Shown: piece after piece, positions 1 to 10,829 of the stretch
Layout of the letters: every line of letters starts with the position of its first letter
Numbering within the stretch: position 1 is the stretch's first letter
Assembly (NCBI GenBank): GCA_016748015.1
Contig: JAAOMT010000009.1
Coordinates: 2,285,453-2,349,452, forward strand
Length of the DNA stretch: 64,000 nt
Origin: Geosiphon pyriformis
Lineage: Eukaryota; Glomeromycota; Glomeromycetes; Archaeosporales; Geosiphonaceae
Direction of reading: 5' to 3'
The notes under the pieces: generated by a model
Told to the model about the DNA's origin: nothing
The model's input: only the letters and a program-made list of their open reading frames with translations
Databases searched by the model: none
Made by a program: the position numbers and the translations under genes

Positions 1-510
1 TTTAAGTATAATAATCAAAAGATTTGGTTTTCAAATATTTAATTTTTATTTGATTTTGTAAAAGATGATTTATTTCAATTAAGATATCTAAAGTAAGATA
101 CTATGGTAAGATATTATGAAAAGATATATTTTCTTAAAGAAAGAAGCTCTTCTTTTATACAATTTATTGTAGTACTAGTCTTTGAACTTACACTTTTCTC
201 TTTGCTACAATTTGAGTAAACTAAAGATACATTTTGGCAAACTACAAGTTATTTCACTGAACTATTGATTATTTCGGCCAATTTTCATTAATTTCGACGA
301 ATTTTGACTATGTTAAATGGTTCAAAGTATTGTGTAATTTGATCATCTTAATTTCTAGAATACAAATTGAATTATTGATTGAGTAATGATTTTTGATAAT
401 TTGATTAAATAACAAGTGATAATCGAAATAATAATAATATATGCTAATTAATAATAGGAATTATAAGGGTAATTTTATGCTAATTAATAGCTAGAATTCT
501 ACTGGTAATA
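1..510 (-). repeat. 3' LTR of A (partial)
   Basis: Direct repeat of 8890-9400. It ends in ggtaata where the intact family end is gtaaca, directly before the polypurine tract. About 460 bases of the LTR lie left of the window. A TATA-like box (TATAAAA on the minus strand) is at 153-159. Compared with the right LTR it keeps CpG sites, for example near 273-300, that have become TG or CA there. Confidence 0.9.
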
Positions 511-1179
511 TAATCTTCTCCTTAAGACTGAGCTCTATTGAAGTCCAAGCACTATCTGTAATATTAAGATAGTAGTCCAAGATAATTGAAGTAATCTGGT
601 CTGAAAATTGTTGAAATTTCAGTTCTGTGAGCTTTTCAATGTATTGAATCTTCATTGAGTGAAGTATTGGGTTTTATAAGACGTTTTTACAAGTGTTAAA
701 TAAATCATAGAGTCTAAATGCTGCTCTGTTGGTCCAGCTGTTGTTTTGAATTCATTGTGAATTTGTTTTTATATAGCCTCAAGAGTAATGTTGGTTGCTT
801 TAAGTTCTAGTTTTCGTTCATAAAGTGTTTTTCCAATATGAAAATATCTATATATAAGGGTATGTTTATTGTTCTGTTCATTAAAGAATAATAGAAGTTT
901 TTGTTGCATTGTGGCATTTGGTGGAATATTAATAAGAGCAGATAAAAGGTTTTCTTTTAGTGTTTGCTTCAAAAGTTCTGGTAATTGATTTCCAGAGTAA
1001 CTTTTTGTTTTTTTTCTATAGAGGTGATAATTCTGAAAATTATTTACTACTGGGGCTGTGGTTTTTTTCTGAATATAATTAATTTGACTTCTATTAATCG
1101 TTATGGATAAGTCAAAAAGTGTTTTCAAAGCTAACATTAATTTTTGGGATATTTGTTGAATATTTCGGGAAATAATCAT
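491..1179 (-). pseudogene. ORF3 of A: conserved protein of unknown function downstream of integrase
   Basis: It starts with ATG at 1179 (MIISRNIQQISQKL) after the integrase stop. It is open for 136 codons, then has a stop where F and C have a sense codon (EAI then KQI). It continues by homology to a stop at 491-493, inside the LTR. The same ORF is present in F (26975-27681) and C (59050-59758), and a diverged form in B and E. It sits where env lies in env-bearing elements, but I see no signal peptide, hydrophobic membrane segment or glycoprotein pattern. It looks soluble and helical. Function unknown. Confidence 0.7.
511..524 (-). other. Polypurine tract of A
   Basis: On the minus strand this is a purine-rich run (taaggagaagatta) directly before the 3' LTR. 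It is the expected plus-strand primer site of an LTR element and matches the same position in C (59725-59738). Confidence 0.7.
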
Positions 1180-1302
1180 GATAAAAATGACTAACTAATA
1201 AACAAAAATTTGAAAAAAAATAAAGAAAATTATTTTTTGGGTATAGAGTTTTTATTTGTTTTTGGGTTTGAATGTTTCTTCTAATTATTTACTATTTTTG
1301 AT

Positions 1303-2719
1303 TTATGTTTTGTATATTTTAAAGAGGTTTGTAAAAGTGTTCAAGTTTGGTTGTTGTTCTATTATAATTATTGGTTCTAAATTTTGGAAAATATCTTCAG
1401 GATTAATTAAAAGAGAATGTGTACCAATTTGTGGAATTAATGATTCAAGATTGTTTCTAAAGTAATAGTGTTTCAATTGATTTCTATGTGCAACTTTTGC
1501 TAATACTTTGTTATCAAGTCTTAACTTGTATGATCCATTGTCCAGAATTTCGTAAATATAAAATGGTCCATCCCATTTATGTTCAAATTTTCCACTCCAT
1601 TGTTTTTCAGCCTTAGTTTTGTATAAGAAAACTTTATTTCCAACTTTAAATTTGTTGGTAACTGGTAGCAGTTTGTTGTCATGTCTTTTATTTTGTAGGG
1701 CTTGGAAGTGTTCAATATGAGTGGCTGCTATGTGTCTTTTTCCTTTCAATGTACTAAAGAGAGTGTAGGCTCTTTTTTGGAGTGTTTCTTGAAAGTTTTC
1801 TTCATTGATTGGTTGCACTGAATATGTTTCCACTGTGGAATTAATTGGTAATGTTGTTGTTTTTCCATAAGTAAGATCAAATGGTGTGTGTTTCATAGTA
1901 TCTTGTTTTAGTGTTCTGTATACTAGTAACACTGATGGAATAAAGATATTCCATTTTTGCTCAAAATTTGTTGAGACTTTGGCTAAAGATTCACACAATA
2001 TTCTGTTGAACTGTTCTACAAGTCCATTTGTTTGAGAGTAATAAGATAATAATAAAAATCGTTTGACATTGAATCATTCACAAATTTCTTGTATCAAGTT
2101 GTTCACAAAATGTGTTCTTTGATCTGATAAGAGTTCAATTGGGCATTCATGTCTACAAATAATGTCTTTATAGATGAAATTTGCTACTGATTTTGCATCT
2201 GCTCTTTGGATGACTCTAGCTTCAGACCATTTGATAAGATAATCTATTGCAACTACAATATAACAATTTCCTTGGGTTGTGATAGATAATGGTCCGATTA
2301 AATTAATTCCCACTCTGTCAAAAGATTGTCCAAATTTGATTGGATTTAAAAGTTCTGTGAGGCAAGTTTCTTCTTTTCTTTAACAACTATCACAAAATTC
2401 TATATATTGTCGAATGTCTTTTTACATGTGAAGCCAAAAATAATGTTTAAAGGTTCTTTGGATTGTTCTATTTCTTCCCAAATATGCTGAAGATGGATTT
2501 GTGTACATGTTGTATAGAATTGTTTTTTTTTTCATTTTCTTGTACTAGTCTGAGTGATTGGTTTGGGTTTCTATGATTCTTGTAATAAATTTTGTTGTGG
2601 TGTATAAAATATTGTTTGAATTGATGTTGTAATTGATGTTTTTCACTTGGAAACCAATTTTCTGATATGGTAAGAGTCTCCAAATAGTTTTTAATGTTGT
2701 TGTAATTTCTGAAATCCAT
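1303..2719 (-). pseudogene. Integrase of A
   Basis: It starts at an ATG (MDFRNYNNIKNY) 60 nt after the RNase H stop. The order is HHCC zinc region, catalytic core, and a C-terminal region with a basic strand (LRLDNKVLAKVAHRNQLK). The core shows GINLIGPL, where the family has GIDLVGPL, so the first catalytic Asp has become Asn. LLSDQRTHFVNN keeps the second Asp, and the Glu survives in LVEQFNR. Several stops and a frame change break it. It ends at NLEPIIIIEQQ plus a short tail. Integration function is inferred from the family; this copy should be inactive. Confidence 0.85.
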
Positions 2720-2776
2720 TGTTGTTTGTTTATTTTATTGGTAGATTAGTGAGTTGTAGTGGATTTGTTGTTGGTA

Positions 2777-4185
2777 TTAATCTTGTTTTATTCTTAAGAG
2801 ACTATCAACATTGGTGTGTAGTTTTCCTGGTTTGTGGTATATAATATATTTGTAGTCTGCTAGGAAGTTATTCTATCGAAACTGTTTGGTACTTTGTTCA
2901 GTTTTCTTTTTATTGAGCCATTTGAGACCAATATTGTCAGTTATAATATTGAATTTTTTTCCATTCTTTAGATATTGTTAAAAATGTTTGAGAGCCCAAA
3001 TGACTGCAGCAGTTTCTAATTCAGTTAAGCCATATTTGAGTTCTGTTGACTTGAATGTTCTACTGACATAGGCAATAACTTGTTTTTGGCTATTTTCATC
3101 TAATTGTGATAAGATAACACCAAATGCTATGTGTAAAGCATCAGTGGCTAGTTAAAATTGTTTGTTGAAATCTGGATAAGCAAGAACTGGAGCTGTTGTT
3201 AATTTTGTCTTAAGAGTTTCAAAAGCTTTTTGTTGTTCTTTAGTCTATTGGTATGGCATGTTTTTGTTGGTAAGATAATTGAGTGGTTTGGCAATTTCTG
3301 AAAATCTTTTTATGAATTTTTGATAGTAAGAGGCTAATCTTACAAATTCTTGTAGTTCTGTGGTATTTTTGGAAGTTTAAAAGTTTTTAACAGCACTAAT
3401 TGTTCTAGGGTTTGGTTTAACTCCATCTTTGCTAACAATGTGTCCAAAAAAAATTAGACTTGTTTTTCCAAAATAACATTTCTCAATGTTTAGCTTTAAT
3501 TTTGCTTTCCATAATTATTGAAAAACTTCTTACAGGTGGATAAAATGAGCTTCAAAGCTTGGAGAGTACACATTAGTATCATCAAGATAGACAACTACTA
3601 ATTGCCACAAGAGTCTTTCATATACAACATCCATGAGTCATTAGAATGTTGCTGGTGCATTACAGAGTCCAAAAGGCATAATATTAAATTCATAGTTTCT
3701 TTCTTGAGTGGTAAATGCTGTTTTGGGTCAGTCTTTTGGATCTATTTCGACTTGCCAGTATTCATTTTCCAAGTTTAAAGTTGAGAAGAACTTGGTTTTT
3801 CCTAAAGCATCTAGCATGTCATCAATTTTTGAAAGTAGATAGGCATTTCTAATTGTCACACTATTGAGCTAACAATAATTTACACAGAATCTGATTTTTC
3901 CGTTTTTCTTTTTAACAAGTACTACTAGTGAGGCCCAAGGACTTCTTGATGGTTAAATCAATCCGTTATTGAGCATTCTTTGGACCTCTTCTTTAATAAA
4001 TTGGTGGCTAGCAGGTAGAACTTAATAGGCTTGTTGTTATTTTGGTGGAGCATCTCCTGTATGAATCTGATGTTGAACAATATCAGTTTTTTCAAGATCA
4101 TTGTTGTCTTTTGCAAATATGTTAGCAAATTCAACTATTAGCTGTTTTAATTTCTTTGTTGTTGAGGTTCTAAGGGGCCCATGTT
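2777..4185 (-). pseudogene. Reverse transcriptase - RNase H of A
   Basis: Read leftward from about 4185: palm motifs such as KKKNGKIRFCVNY, FSTLNLEN (family FSTLDLESG), MPFGLCNAPATF, then YLDD at 3578-3589, then LIFFGHIVSKDGVKPN. This is the only LTR copy here whose YxDD box is unchanged. RNase H follows (LATDALHIAFGVILSQ, ITDNIGLKWLNKKK) and ends at LLRIKQD plus a stop at 2777-2779. More than ten stops break it, mostly at Gln or Trp positions. It lies in a different frame from the upstream Gag-dUTPase, so an indel lies near 3600-4480. Confidence 0.88.
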
Positions 4186-5238
4186 GATTTGAGAGAGTTT
4201 TTCTTCCAAAAGGTGGTAGTTTTCAATAGTAGAAATGATATTGGGATTTGGGAGTAATGTATGTCTTATAATTTCGATAAAATTAGAGACAATTTGAGGG
4301 TTTTCATCTTGAAAGATGTTATTATATATGATTCTAATTTCTAATTTATTTAATAAGACAATAGGGTAATTGTTGGGATTGTAGAATATAACTCAAAATT
4401 TTTTCATTTTTTTGGGAATATAAACATTTGGAATTGAAATTTCATGCTTTAAACAAATTTGTTTATTAGATTCAAAGATTTGTTAGATAGTGGTGGGTTT
4501 TGAGCAAGTGTAAATTTCATAATATTCTTCAAATGGTAAAATAGTAATTGGTTGGAGAAGTTGAAAAATCTGGTGAGATTCATTCTGTGTATTGAGAGCT
4601 ATATTTACTGGTACTGTAAATTGTTTAGTTGAACCAAAACCTTGCATTCCTCTTTCACTTTTTCCCAATTGTTCTCTGTTGTTAGTTGATTGTAAATTCG
4701 AAATGTTGATTAAGAATAGGTAAATTGCTTAGACAATCTTTTTAGTATGTTCAATCCTAAATGGTTTGTATGTTTCATTCTGTAACATAATAGTAATGTC
4801 TTTAGTATATTCTGCATCTATAACTCCTTCTCTAACATTAATTCCTTTGCTTGTCAATAATGATCAAGAAGCAATTTGTACTATTGCTCTTAGTGGTATT
4901 TCCAAAGCAATTCTGAGATTAATTTTGGTTAAAAATTTTGGTTGAAGAACCAAAGTGTCTTTGCCAAGATATTTTAGGTCATATTCTGCATCAATTTCAT
5001 GGGCTTTTTCTGGTTTTATTTCTTTTCCATTGTTGTCAAAGTATTTGAGTTGTATAGCAGACTGGTTTTCAATAAGATAGATTGATGTGGTTGTAATTTC
5101 TTCTTTTGTTTCCACTTTTCCAAATTCAATTTCTTCCTGGTCATTTTTGTTGAATAAGAGAATGCTAAGAGCATAGTATTTTGGACACCATTTGTCATCA
5201 CAAGGCATGATGCATTCTTTACACAATTGAATGTTCAT
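4186..5238 (-). pseudogene. Zinc ribbon - dUTPase - linker region of Pol, copy A
   Basis: It starts near MNIQLCKECIMPC, a CxxC/C/C zinc-ribbon-like stretch. The dUTPase-like domain follows: motif 1 is DAEYDLKYLG (family DAGYDLRY), and the end reads GKSERGMQGFGSTK, the glycine-rich motif 5. Motifs 2-4 lie at 4730-4870 and are interrupted by stops. dUTPases hydrolyse dUTP to dUMP, and in retroelements are thought to limit uracil in cDNA. A linker of about 150 residues (HEISIPNVYIPKKMKKF) connects to RT. The stretch 4864-5238 is open; the rest is broken. Confidence 0.8.
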
Positions 5239-5960
5239 TTGCTTTAATCATTGAATTTAAGCTTTTTGGGTTGGATATGTGTGGTTTGCAATTTGGTAAT
5301 ATGTTTCTACTTTATCTTTATAGTTGAATCTAGCTAATTCTATTGTATATTCAATGTACTCAGCTTCTTTCATTTGGCAGACATCTTCCTGTATGGCTCT
5401 ATTAATTAAAGTCATTGCTAAATCAAAGATCATTTCAGCATTATAAGGGTAGTGGTAGAATTTGTTGAGAGCACTGTTGTATGTTGCATCAAATGATGTT
5501 CCTTTTTTTACTTTTTCCGAAATTGATAGGGCATATTGATAGGTTTGGTCATATACTCCTCCCCTTATTGCAACATTAATTCAGTTGCATTCTTCTGGTA
5601 GCATATCTCCACATGTGAAACAAGGAGTGTTGTCCCATTTTCCATTTCTTTTTGGGGATCCAAATCGTTCTCTATGGCATGCTTTGCAGAAGTAGCAGGT
5701 ATGAGTTTCATATTTCTTTTCTGGAAAAATACAGGCTCCCATAGATGAAAGCTTCTTTTTGCAATCTTTGTATTTTAGTGGGATATATAATAGTTTTTTT
5801 TGTGGTTCTGGTGTAAAATATCTAACTTTCTTCTATTCTTTTGATTCTTCAAAAATCTCCTGTTCTGTTTTTTCAGCCCAATTGGATGTGGATCTAAGAG
5901 CCATATAAGTTTCAGTAAGTGGCATTTTCTTCTTCTTCTCAAATTCAAACACTGGGGCTT
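5239..5960 (-). pseudogene. Cys-rich module between protease and dUTPase, copy A
   Basis: In the Gag frame, read leftward: KDCKKKLSSMGAC, then CYFCKACHRERF, then NTPCFTCGDMLPEECN, then a degenerate YDQTYQYA (CDQTCQYA in C), then a helical stretch rich in Asp, Glu and Ala. The cysteine pairs look zinc-binding. Counterparts are in C, E, B and D. I cannot assign a known family. It lies in one polyprotein with protease and dUTPase, so it probably ends up as part of, or next to, the dUTPase subunit. Confidence 0.65.
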
Positions 5961-6558
5961 TTTCTAATTATTTGTTAAAAGTGCCACAAGTAGCAGATAT
6001 TATGGTGTATTGTTCTTGGTATAAGATTTTAAGTTCCTGAGTTTTCCAATCTAACTTTGCATTGGCCATGAGAAGCCAATCATTTCCAACAAGAGCTTGG
6101 TATTGGGGTGTATCCATAACTAAAACTTTAATTGGAATGGTGATTCCATCAATGGTAAATGGGAAGTTGTTAATTTCTCCTACTAATGTTTTTTTCATAC
6201 TATTTGCTGTAACAATTACTGTTTGGACTGGTCTGTCAATATTTTAATTAAGTTGTTGTATTAATTAATAAGTGATAATACTTCCAGCAGATCTACTGTT
6301 TAGGATTAATTGGATGGGCTTTTCTTCTATTGTTGCTTTAGTATACATGGCAGTAATAGCTTTTTGCTTATTGACTGCTACATTGCTAAGCAAGAATGGT
6401 GATTTATTTGCTTCAAATTCGAATGAGAATATATCTGAAAGATTGGTATTTTGGGCAATTTGGGTTAGTAGAATAATATTGTTGAAAGAATTTGATTTTG
6501 GTGTTACAACTTCATTTTCAGAAAGTGCAGTTTGTTGAAAATCCGATTCTTCAGACAT
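5961..6558 (-). pseudogene. Retropepsin-like aspartic protease of A
   Basis: The protease fold is recognisable from LILNSRSAGSIIT, the position of the family's LILDSGSAGSIIT, then VGEINNFPFTIDGITIPIKV and YQALVGNDWLL. The catalytic Asp is Asn and the Gly is Arg, both explained by G-to-A changes, so this copy should be inactive. One stop separates the two open halves, which share the Gag frame. The enzyme would cleave the Gag-Pol polyprotein in virus-like particles. Confidence 0.85.
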
Positions 6559-8382
6559 TGTAAGATAGCTGGGTTAAGTGTAATAGTGATTTGGTCTTTG
6601 CTGACCAGAATTTCGGGAAACTAACTAGTTATTTGGATTGATTCTGAATTGATTTTAAGGTGTGAATTGGTTATGTTAAACCAATCTTCTGGCTGGTACT
6701 TGATATTGTTAAGTGGGTGGTGTCTAATATTGCTGAATTGGTAAAGGTTGCTGATATTGTTGCTGCATTGGTTGTGGAGCTGGTTAATAGTAACTGTTTT
6801 AATTTTGTGGTCTTGGTAAATAATAAGTTGGTGGTAGAGATTGATAATAGGATTGTTGTGGTAAAGGGTAACGTTGATTACTCCTGTTTTGTTGGTCTCT
6901 CTGTAATTTTTTACAATCTCATTTCCAGTATCCTAAAATCTCACAATAATGACAATTTTTAGGTTGGTTGTTGAATGGTGATCCAAAGTTGTTTTGGTTG
7001 TGTCATTGTGATGGTTAATATCTTTGTGGTTGCTGCTGTTGTTGTTGATTTGTAAAGTAGTTTTCAACCTTCTTTGTGAGTTGGTCTATCTTTTTTTCAG
7101 CTGCTGAGCTGGTTTTTCCAATAGCTAGGTTTACAAATTTGATGTAGTTTGCTTCTTTCATTGCCATTTTATAGTTCTTTGCATGTCTAATGGCAGTTGC
7201 TAAGTCTTCTAGAATATGTGGACAAACTTTCTTAATGAGTTTGTCTTTTAATTCTGCTATGAACTAATCCAGAATCTGGGTATTGGAATAGTATTTATTG
7301 GTTTCCAATTGTCAAATTCATCGAAGAAGTTTATTGAATCTTCCAAGATAAGTCATAATAGTTTCAGATGTTTTTTGTTTGATATTGTGAAAGCAATTGT
7401 GAAGAGTAATAAAGGTATTGTTGTCAGTGAATTGTTATAAGAAAGCATCTTTGAATGCTTGCCAGTTCTTAAATAGTTCTTCTAAGTTTTCAAACTATTC
7501 TTGTGCAGTTTTTTGGAGAAAATATGGGATTGCTTTAAGCATTCTTGCTGTATTCTAACCATTTACATCTCCTGCTTTTTGAACTTTGTCAAGCCATTTT
7601 TGAGGACTGGTATTATTGTTTTCACCAGTAAATTCTGAGATTTTTGCAATATAAGCAGTTGCCATTTCTTCTTCATTTTTTGTAGTTTCTTCTTGTTCTA
7701 ATTTAGTTTCTTCACTTTCCAAGTTTTTTGATTGATTACTTTTGTTTTCTTGTAAGTAATCAATAATATTGGTGCTTGTTAATATGGGTTCCTGTTGTTG
7801 AGTAAGACTTTTAGGTGACTAAAAATTTTTTAGTCTTGAAAAATAGATAAGTGGTAAATTTGGTGTTTGTGATTGAGCAAGTAAAATTAGAAATAGTGTA
7901 ATAAAAAGTGGTAATTTAACACTGGTTCTTTGTTCAGGTGTTTGCAAGTGTTTGGCAGTTGTCTTTGGTAGTATTGAAGTGTTTGAAGTGGTTCTTGAGT
8001 ATTGTTTCACTTTTTGTTTGCCTTTGTTGCTTGTTTCTGTTTCTGATTCAAAGTCAAGAAAGTATTTGAACTGTACTGGGTATTTTTTTTTACAATACTC
8101 AATAATGTTAAAATTAAGTTCTTGAAAGTAGGTAGCAAGTGTTTCACTGTTCAGATCTTCTATTCCCAATTGTGAATAGTGCACTAAATTATTGTAGAGA
8201 TTGTTTCTAACTTCTGAAATGTTGTAGTTTCCAAAAAAATAGTTGTTGATGCAATTTTTAATGTATTGGTATAGTGATTTTTTGAAAATTTCAATTCTGT
8301 CTTGGATGTTGAATCTTTGCTTGCAGTGTGTATAGATTAACTGGTAATACTTTAGAGTTGTTGTATCTGGTGTGATCGCCAC
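6559..8382 (-). pseudogene. Gag of A
   Basis: ATG at 8382 opens MAITPDTTTLKYYQ, 45 nt after the 5' LTR. Residues 1-150 form a helical N-terminal region shared with C and, weakly, with family B. A second region (ATAYIAKISEFTGENN...WLDKVQKA) is a Ty3-type capsid. A zinc knuckle near 6915-6960 reads CHYCEILGYWK, a stop, then DC: the His of CX2CX4HX4C has become Tyr. A Gln/Asn/Pro/Tyr-rich tail leads into the protease. Gag and protease share one frame with no frameshift between them. Confidence 0.83.
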
Positions 8383-8404
8383 TTTGAATATATTGTTGCT
8401 GTGT

Positions 8405-8427
8405 TATTTTTATGAGAGAGCACCAAA
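8405..8427 (-). other. Primer-binding site region of A
   Basis: Minus strand: tttggtgctctctcataaaa directly after the 5' LTR. The TGG two bases in would pair with the CCA end of a primer tRNA. Copies C, B and E share tttggtgct but differ downstream. I cannot name the tRNA. Confidence 0.55.
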
Positions 8428-9400
8428 TGTTATCAGAGGTTTTTGGTCTCTTTTCTTGAATGTTGTTTAATATTGATTTGCTGTGAATTCATGTTTTTAG
8501 AAAGTAGTTGGATCTCCAATAACTGAATTTATCTTCAAATTATCTCCTATAATTTGAACTGTTGGACTTATAAGTGGAATGAATAATTTCATGCCAGTTA
8601 TTTTGTGTAGTTATGTTGTAGTAAACATCAACTTTTTCCCAGAAATTGCTTGTCTGGAAGCTCACTAAAATGTGTAGTTACTTTGTTGTAAAAGTCAACT
8701 CTTCTACAAGAATCTTGTCTGTAGGCTATCCTAATGATTATAATAAAAAAATAAAAGAAAAATAAAAGAAATATAAAAGAAATAGAATTGTGTTAAGAGA
8801 AACGTTTTTTATTCAGGCCTGGAGTTATTAACAGATTATTGAAATTAGTAGTTAATCAATTTTAAATCATTAGTTTTGTGTTGAGAAAATTTCAAGTGTA
8901 ATAATCAAAAAATTTGGTTTTTGAATATTTAATTTTTATTTGATTTTGTAAAAGATGATTTGTTTCAATTAAGATATCTAAAGTAAGATACTATAATAAA
9001 ATACTATGAGAAGATACATTTTCTTAAAGAGAAAAGCTCTTTTTTTATACAATTTATTGTAGTACTAGTCTTTGAACTTACACTTTTCTCTTTGCTACAA
9101 TTTGGGTGAACTAAAGATATATTTTGGCAAATTATAAGTTATTTTACTGAACTATTAATTATTTTAGCCAATTTTCATTAATTTTGGCAAATTTTGACTA
9201 TGTTAAATGGTTTAGGGTATTGTGTAATTTGATCATCTTAATTTCTAGAATACAAATTGAATTATTAATTAAGTAATAATTTTTGATAATTTGATTAAAT
9301 AACAAGTGATAATCAAAATAATAATAATATATGCTAATTAATAATAGGAATTATGAGGGTAATTTTATGCTAATTAATAGTTAGAATTCTACTAATAACA
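8428..9400 (-). repeat. 5' LTR of A
   Basis: 973 bases, starting tgttat and ending ataaca. It matches the 510 bases at the window start and the LTRs of F (970) and C (969). A TATA-like box is at 9043-9049 on the minus strand. At positions where the left LTR has ttcggcc and ttcgacg this one has tttagcc and tttggca, so CpG sites were lost after insertion. Confidence 0.92.
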
Positions 9401-9668
9401 TTATAATCAAGAGTTATTGTTCCAGTATAATTAAGTGTTGAATATTATTAATATAAAGTGTCAATAATAGAGAGTTAAGTCAGATTTTCAATTAAGTAAT
9501 AGTAACATATATAAAGTAATAATAGATATGGTTTTATTTAATCTTTGATGATTTTTACTTCAGTTAATAATAACTATTCTTAAAGTGATGAAGGAGAGAA
9601 AAAAATGGGAATTTTTATCCTAAGTAAAAAATTCGTACTTTTCTTGTTTCTAATGCTACTACTATATA
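9401..9668 (-). repeat. Family-B LTR 'G', left part
   Basis: Similar to the middle of the E LTRs (31581-31745 and 40880-41045): gttattgttccagtataattaagt against gctattgttccagtgtggttaagt, and the shared end ctactactatatata. The first roughly 440 bases of this LTR are missing because A is inserted at 9400. It stops at the TA where the Tc1 element begins. Confidence 0.8.
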
Positions 9669-9670
9669 TA

Positions 9671-9720
9671 CAGAGGGGTATAAAAAGTATTAAACACTTT
9701 TATAATATGTTATATAAAAA
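9671..9720. repeat. Left terminal inverted repeat of Tc1 element
   Basis: The outer 21 bases, cagaggggtataaaaagtatt, are identical to the reverse complement of the right end. Similarity continues with small differences (aaacactt against ggacactt). Confidence 0.88.
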
Positions 9721-9768
9721 AACTAAATTATGAATTGTTAATTTTTTATTATTATATTAAAATACATG

Positions 9769-10751
9769 TTAGTATTTTGTTTGACCCCCATTTGCTTTAA
9801 GAATAACTTGAACTCGACGTGGCATAGACTTGATCAAATTATAATAGTAATTTACAGGTATCATATCTCATTCTTCCTTAACCCACTGTTCCAATTGTAC
9901 AATATTTGAGGGTTGTGAATTACATTGACAAATTTTAACTTCAATATATGACCAAAGATTTTTTATTGGAGTAATATCAGGACTTTGTGCTAGCCAAAGA
10001 AGTAATTCAATATTTGAAGAGATAAGAAAAGAATATGCGACTTTTAATATGTGAATTGGTGTATTGTCTTCCTGAAAAAAAACTTTTTTTTAGTTTTTTT
10101 TGCATGAAGTTTTATCATAAAAATTGCATAATTAGCCAAGGTTTTGTGGTGTATAACTCCAATAATATAACCAATCAAAGGAACTAAAGGACCCAAACCA
10201 ACTCATGAAAAACATCCCCAAAACATGTGACCAAAGCTTTTTCTAACTGTGGCCGTAATACAATCCTTATGAAAGTTTTCAGAAGATTTATGTCATACAC
10301 GTCCAAATCCTGTAGTCCTAAATTGTGTATATGTAGATTCATTTGACCAAACAATTTGTTTAAAATCTTTTACTGTCCAATTTTCATAAGTACAAGTCTA
10401 TTGTAAACATTTTTTTTTATTTGATTTGAAAATTAATGGCTTGAGACAAAGAATGCATAAGCAAAATCCTTCTTGAGCTAATCCATTTCGAATATTTTAT
10501 ATAGAAATAAATTTGTTAGTATCTTTAATAAAATTCAATCATATTTGAGAAAAAGTTTGGCAGCGGGTTTTTTTATTCTCCATTATTGAATATTTGAGTT
10601 GTTCACGTGCACATTTGTCAAGAATTTGTGGTTAGCCCATTCATTTTTTAGGAAGTTTTTTTAGCTTATATGACTTCCATACATGTATTATAGAAAGATG
10701 AGTTTTTTTCTCTCATTGATTCCCTGACCACAACAAAAGTGAAAGATAATT
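9769..10751 (-). pseudogene. Tc1 transposase, C-terminal part
   Basis: Read leftward, the catalytic domain shows FKQIVWSNEST (family VIWSDEST, first Asp now Asn), FGHMFWGCFS, QEDNTPIH (second Asp kept) and DITPIKNLWSYIE, where the usual PIENLW Glu is Lys. The C-terminus is MPRRVQVILKANGGQTKY plus a stop at 9769-9771. With two of the three DDE residues changed, plus stops and an A-run frameshift near 10080-10095, this copy cannot be active. Its N-terminal part lies beyond LINE1. Confidence 0.85.
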
Positions 10752-10829
10752 TTAAAGAAATTGCTTTTTTTTTCCCTCTCCCCTCAATCCCTGTTAACTA
10801 TTTCTTCTAACTTACCTTTATTTGTTGCA

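Larger units (their letters stand above)
1..9400 (-). mobile_element. Ty3/gypsy LTR retrotransposon, family A, copy 'A'
   Basis: This element reads right to left: 5' LTR at 8428-9400, Gag, protease, Cys-rich module, dUTPase, RT, RNase H, integrase, ORF3, and a 3' LTR cut by the window start. Its length and order match copy C. The order RT-RNase H-integrase is that of Ty3/gypsy. It is degenerate: Gag to dUTPase share one frame broken by scattered stops, and the RT lies in another frame. The right LTR ends inside a family-B LTR (G), so A inserted into that LTR. The left target-site copy lies outside the window. Confidence 0.9.

Noticed and set aside
10752-10763. Firm target-site duplication of LINE1
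   Set aside because: ttaaagaaattg and ttacagaaaaatg are similar but differ at several positions, so I only mention it as possible.
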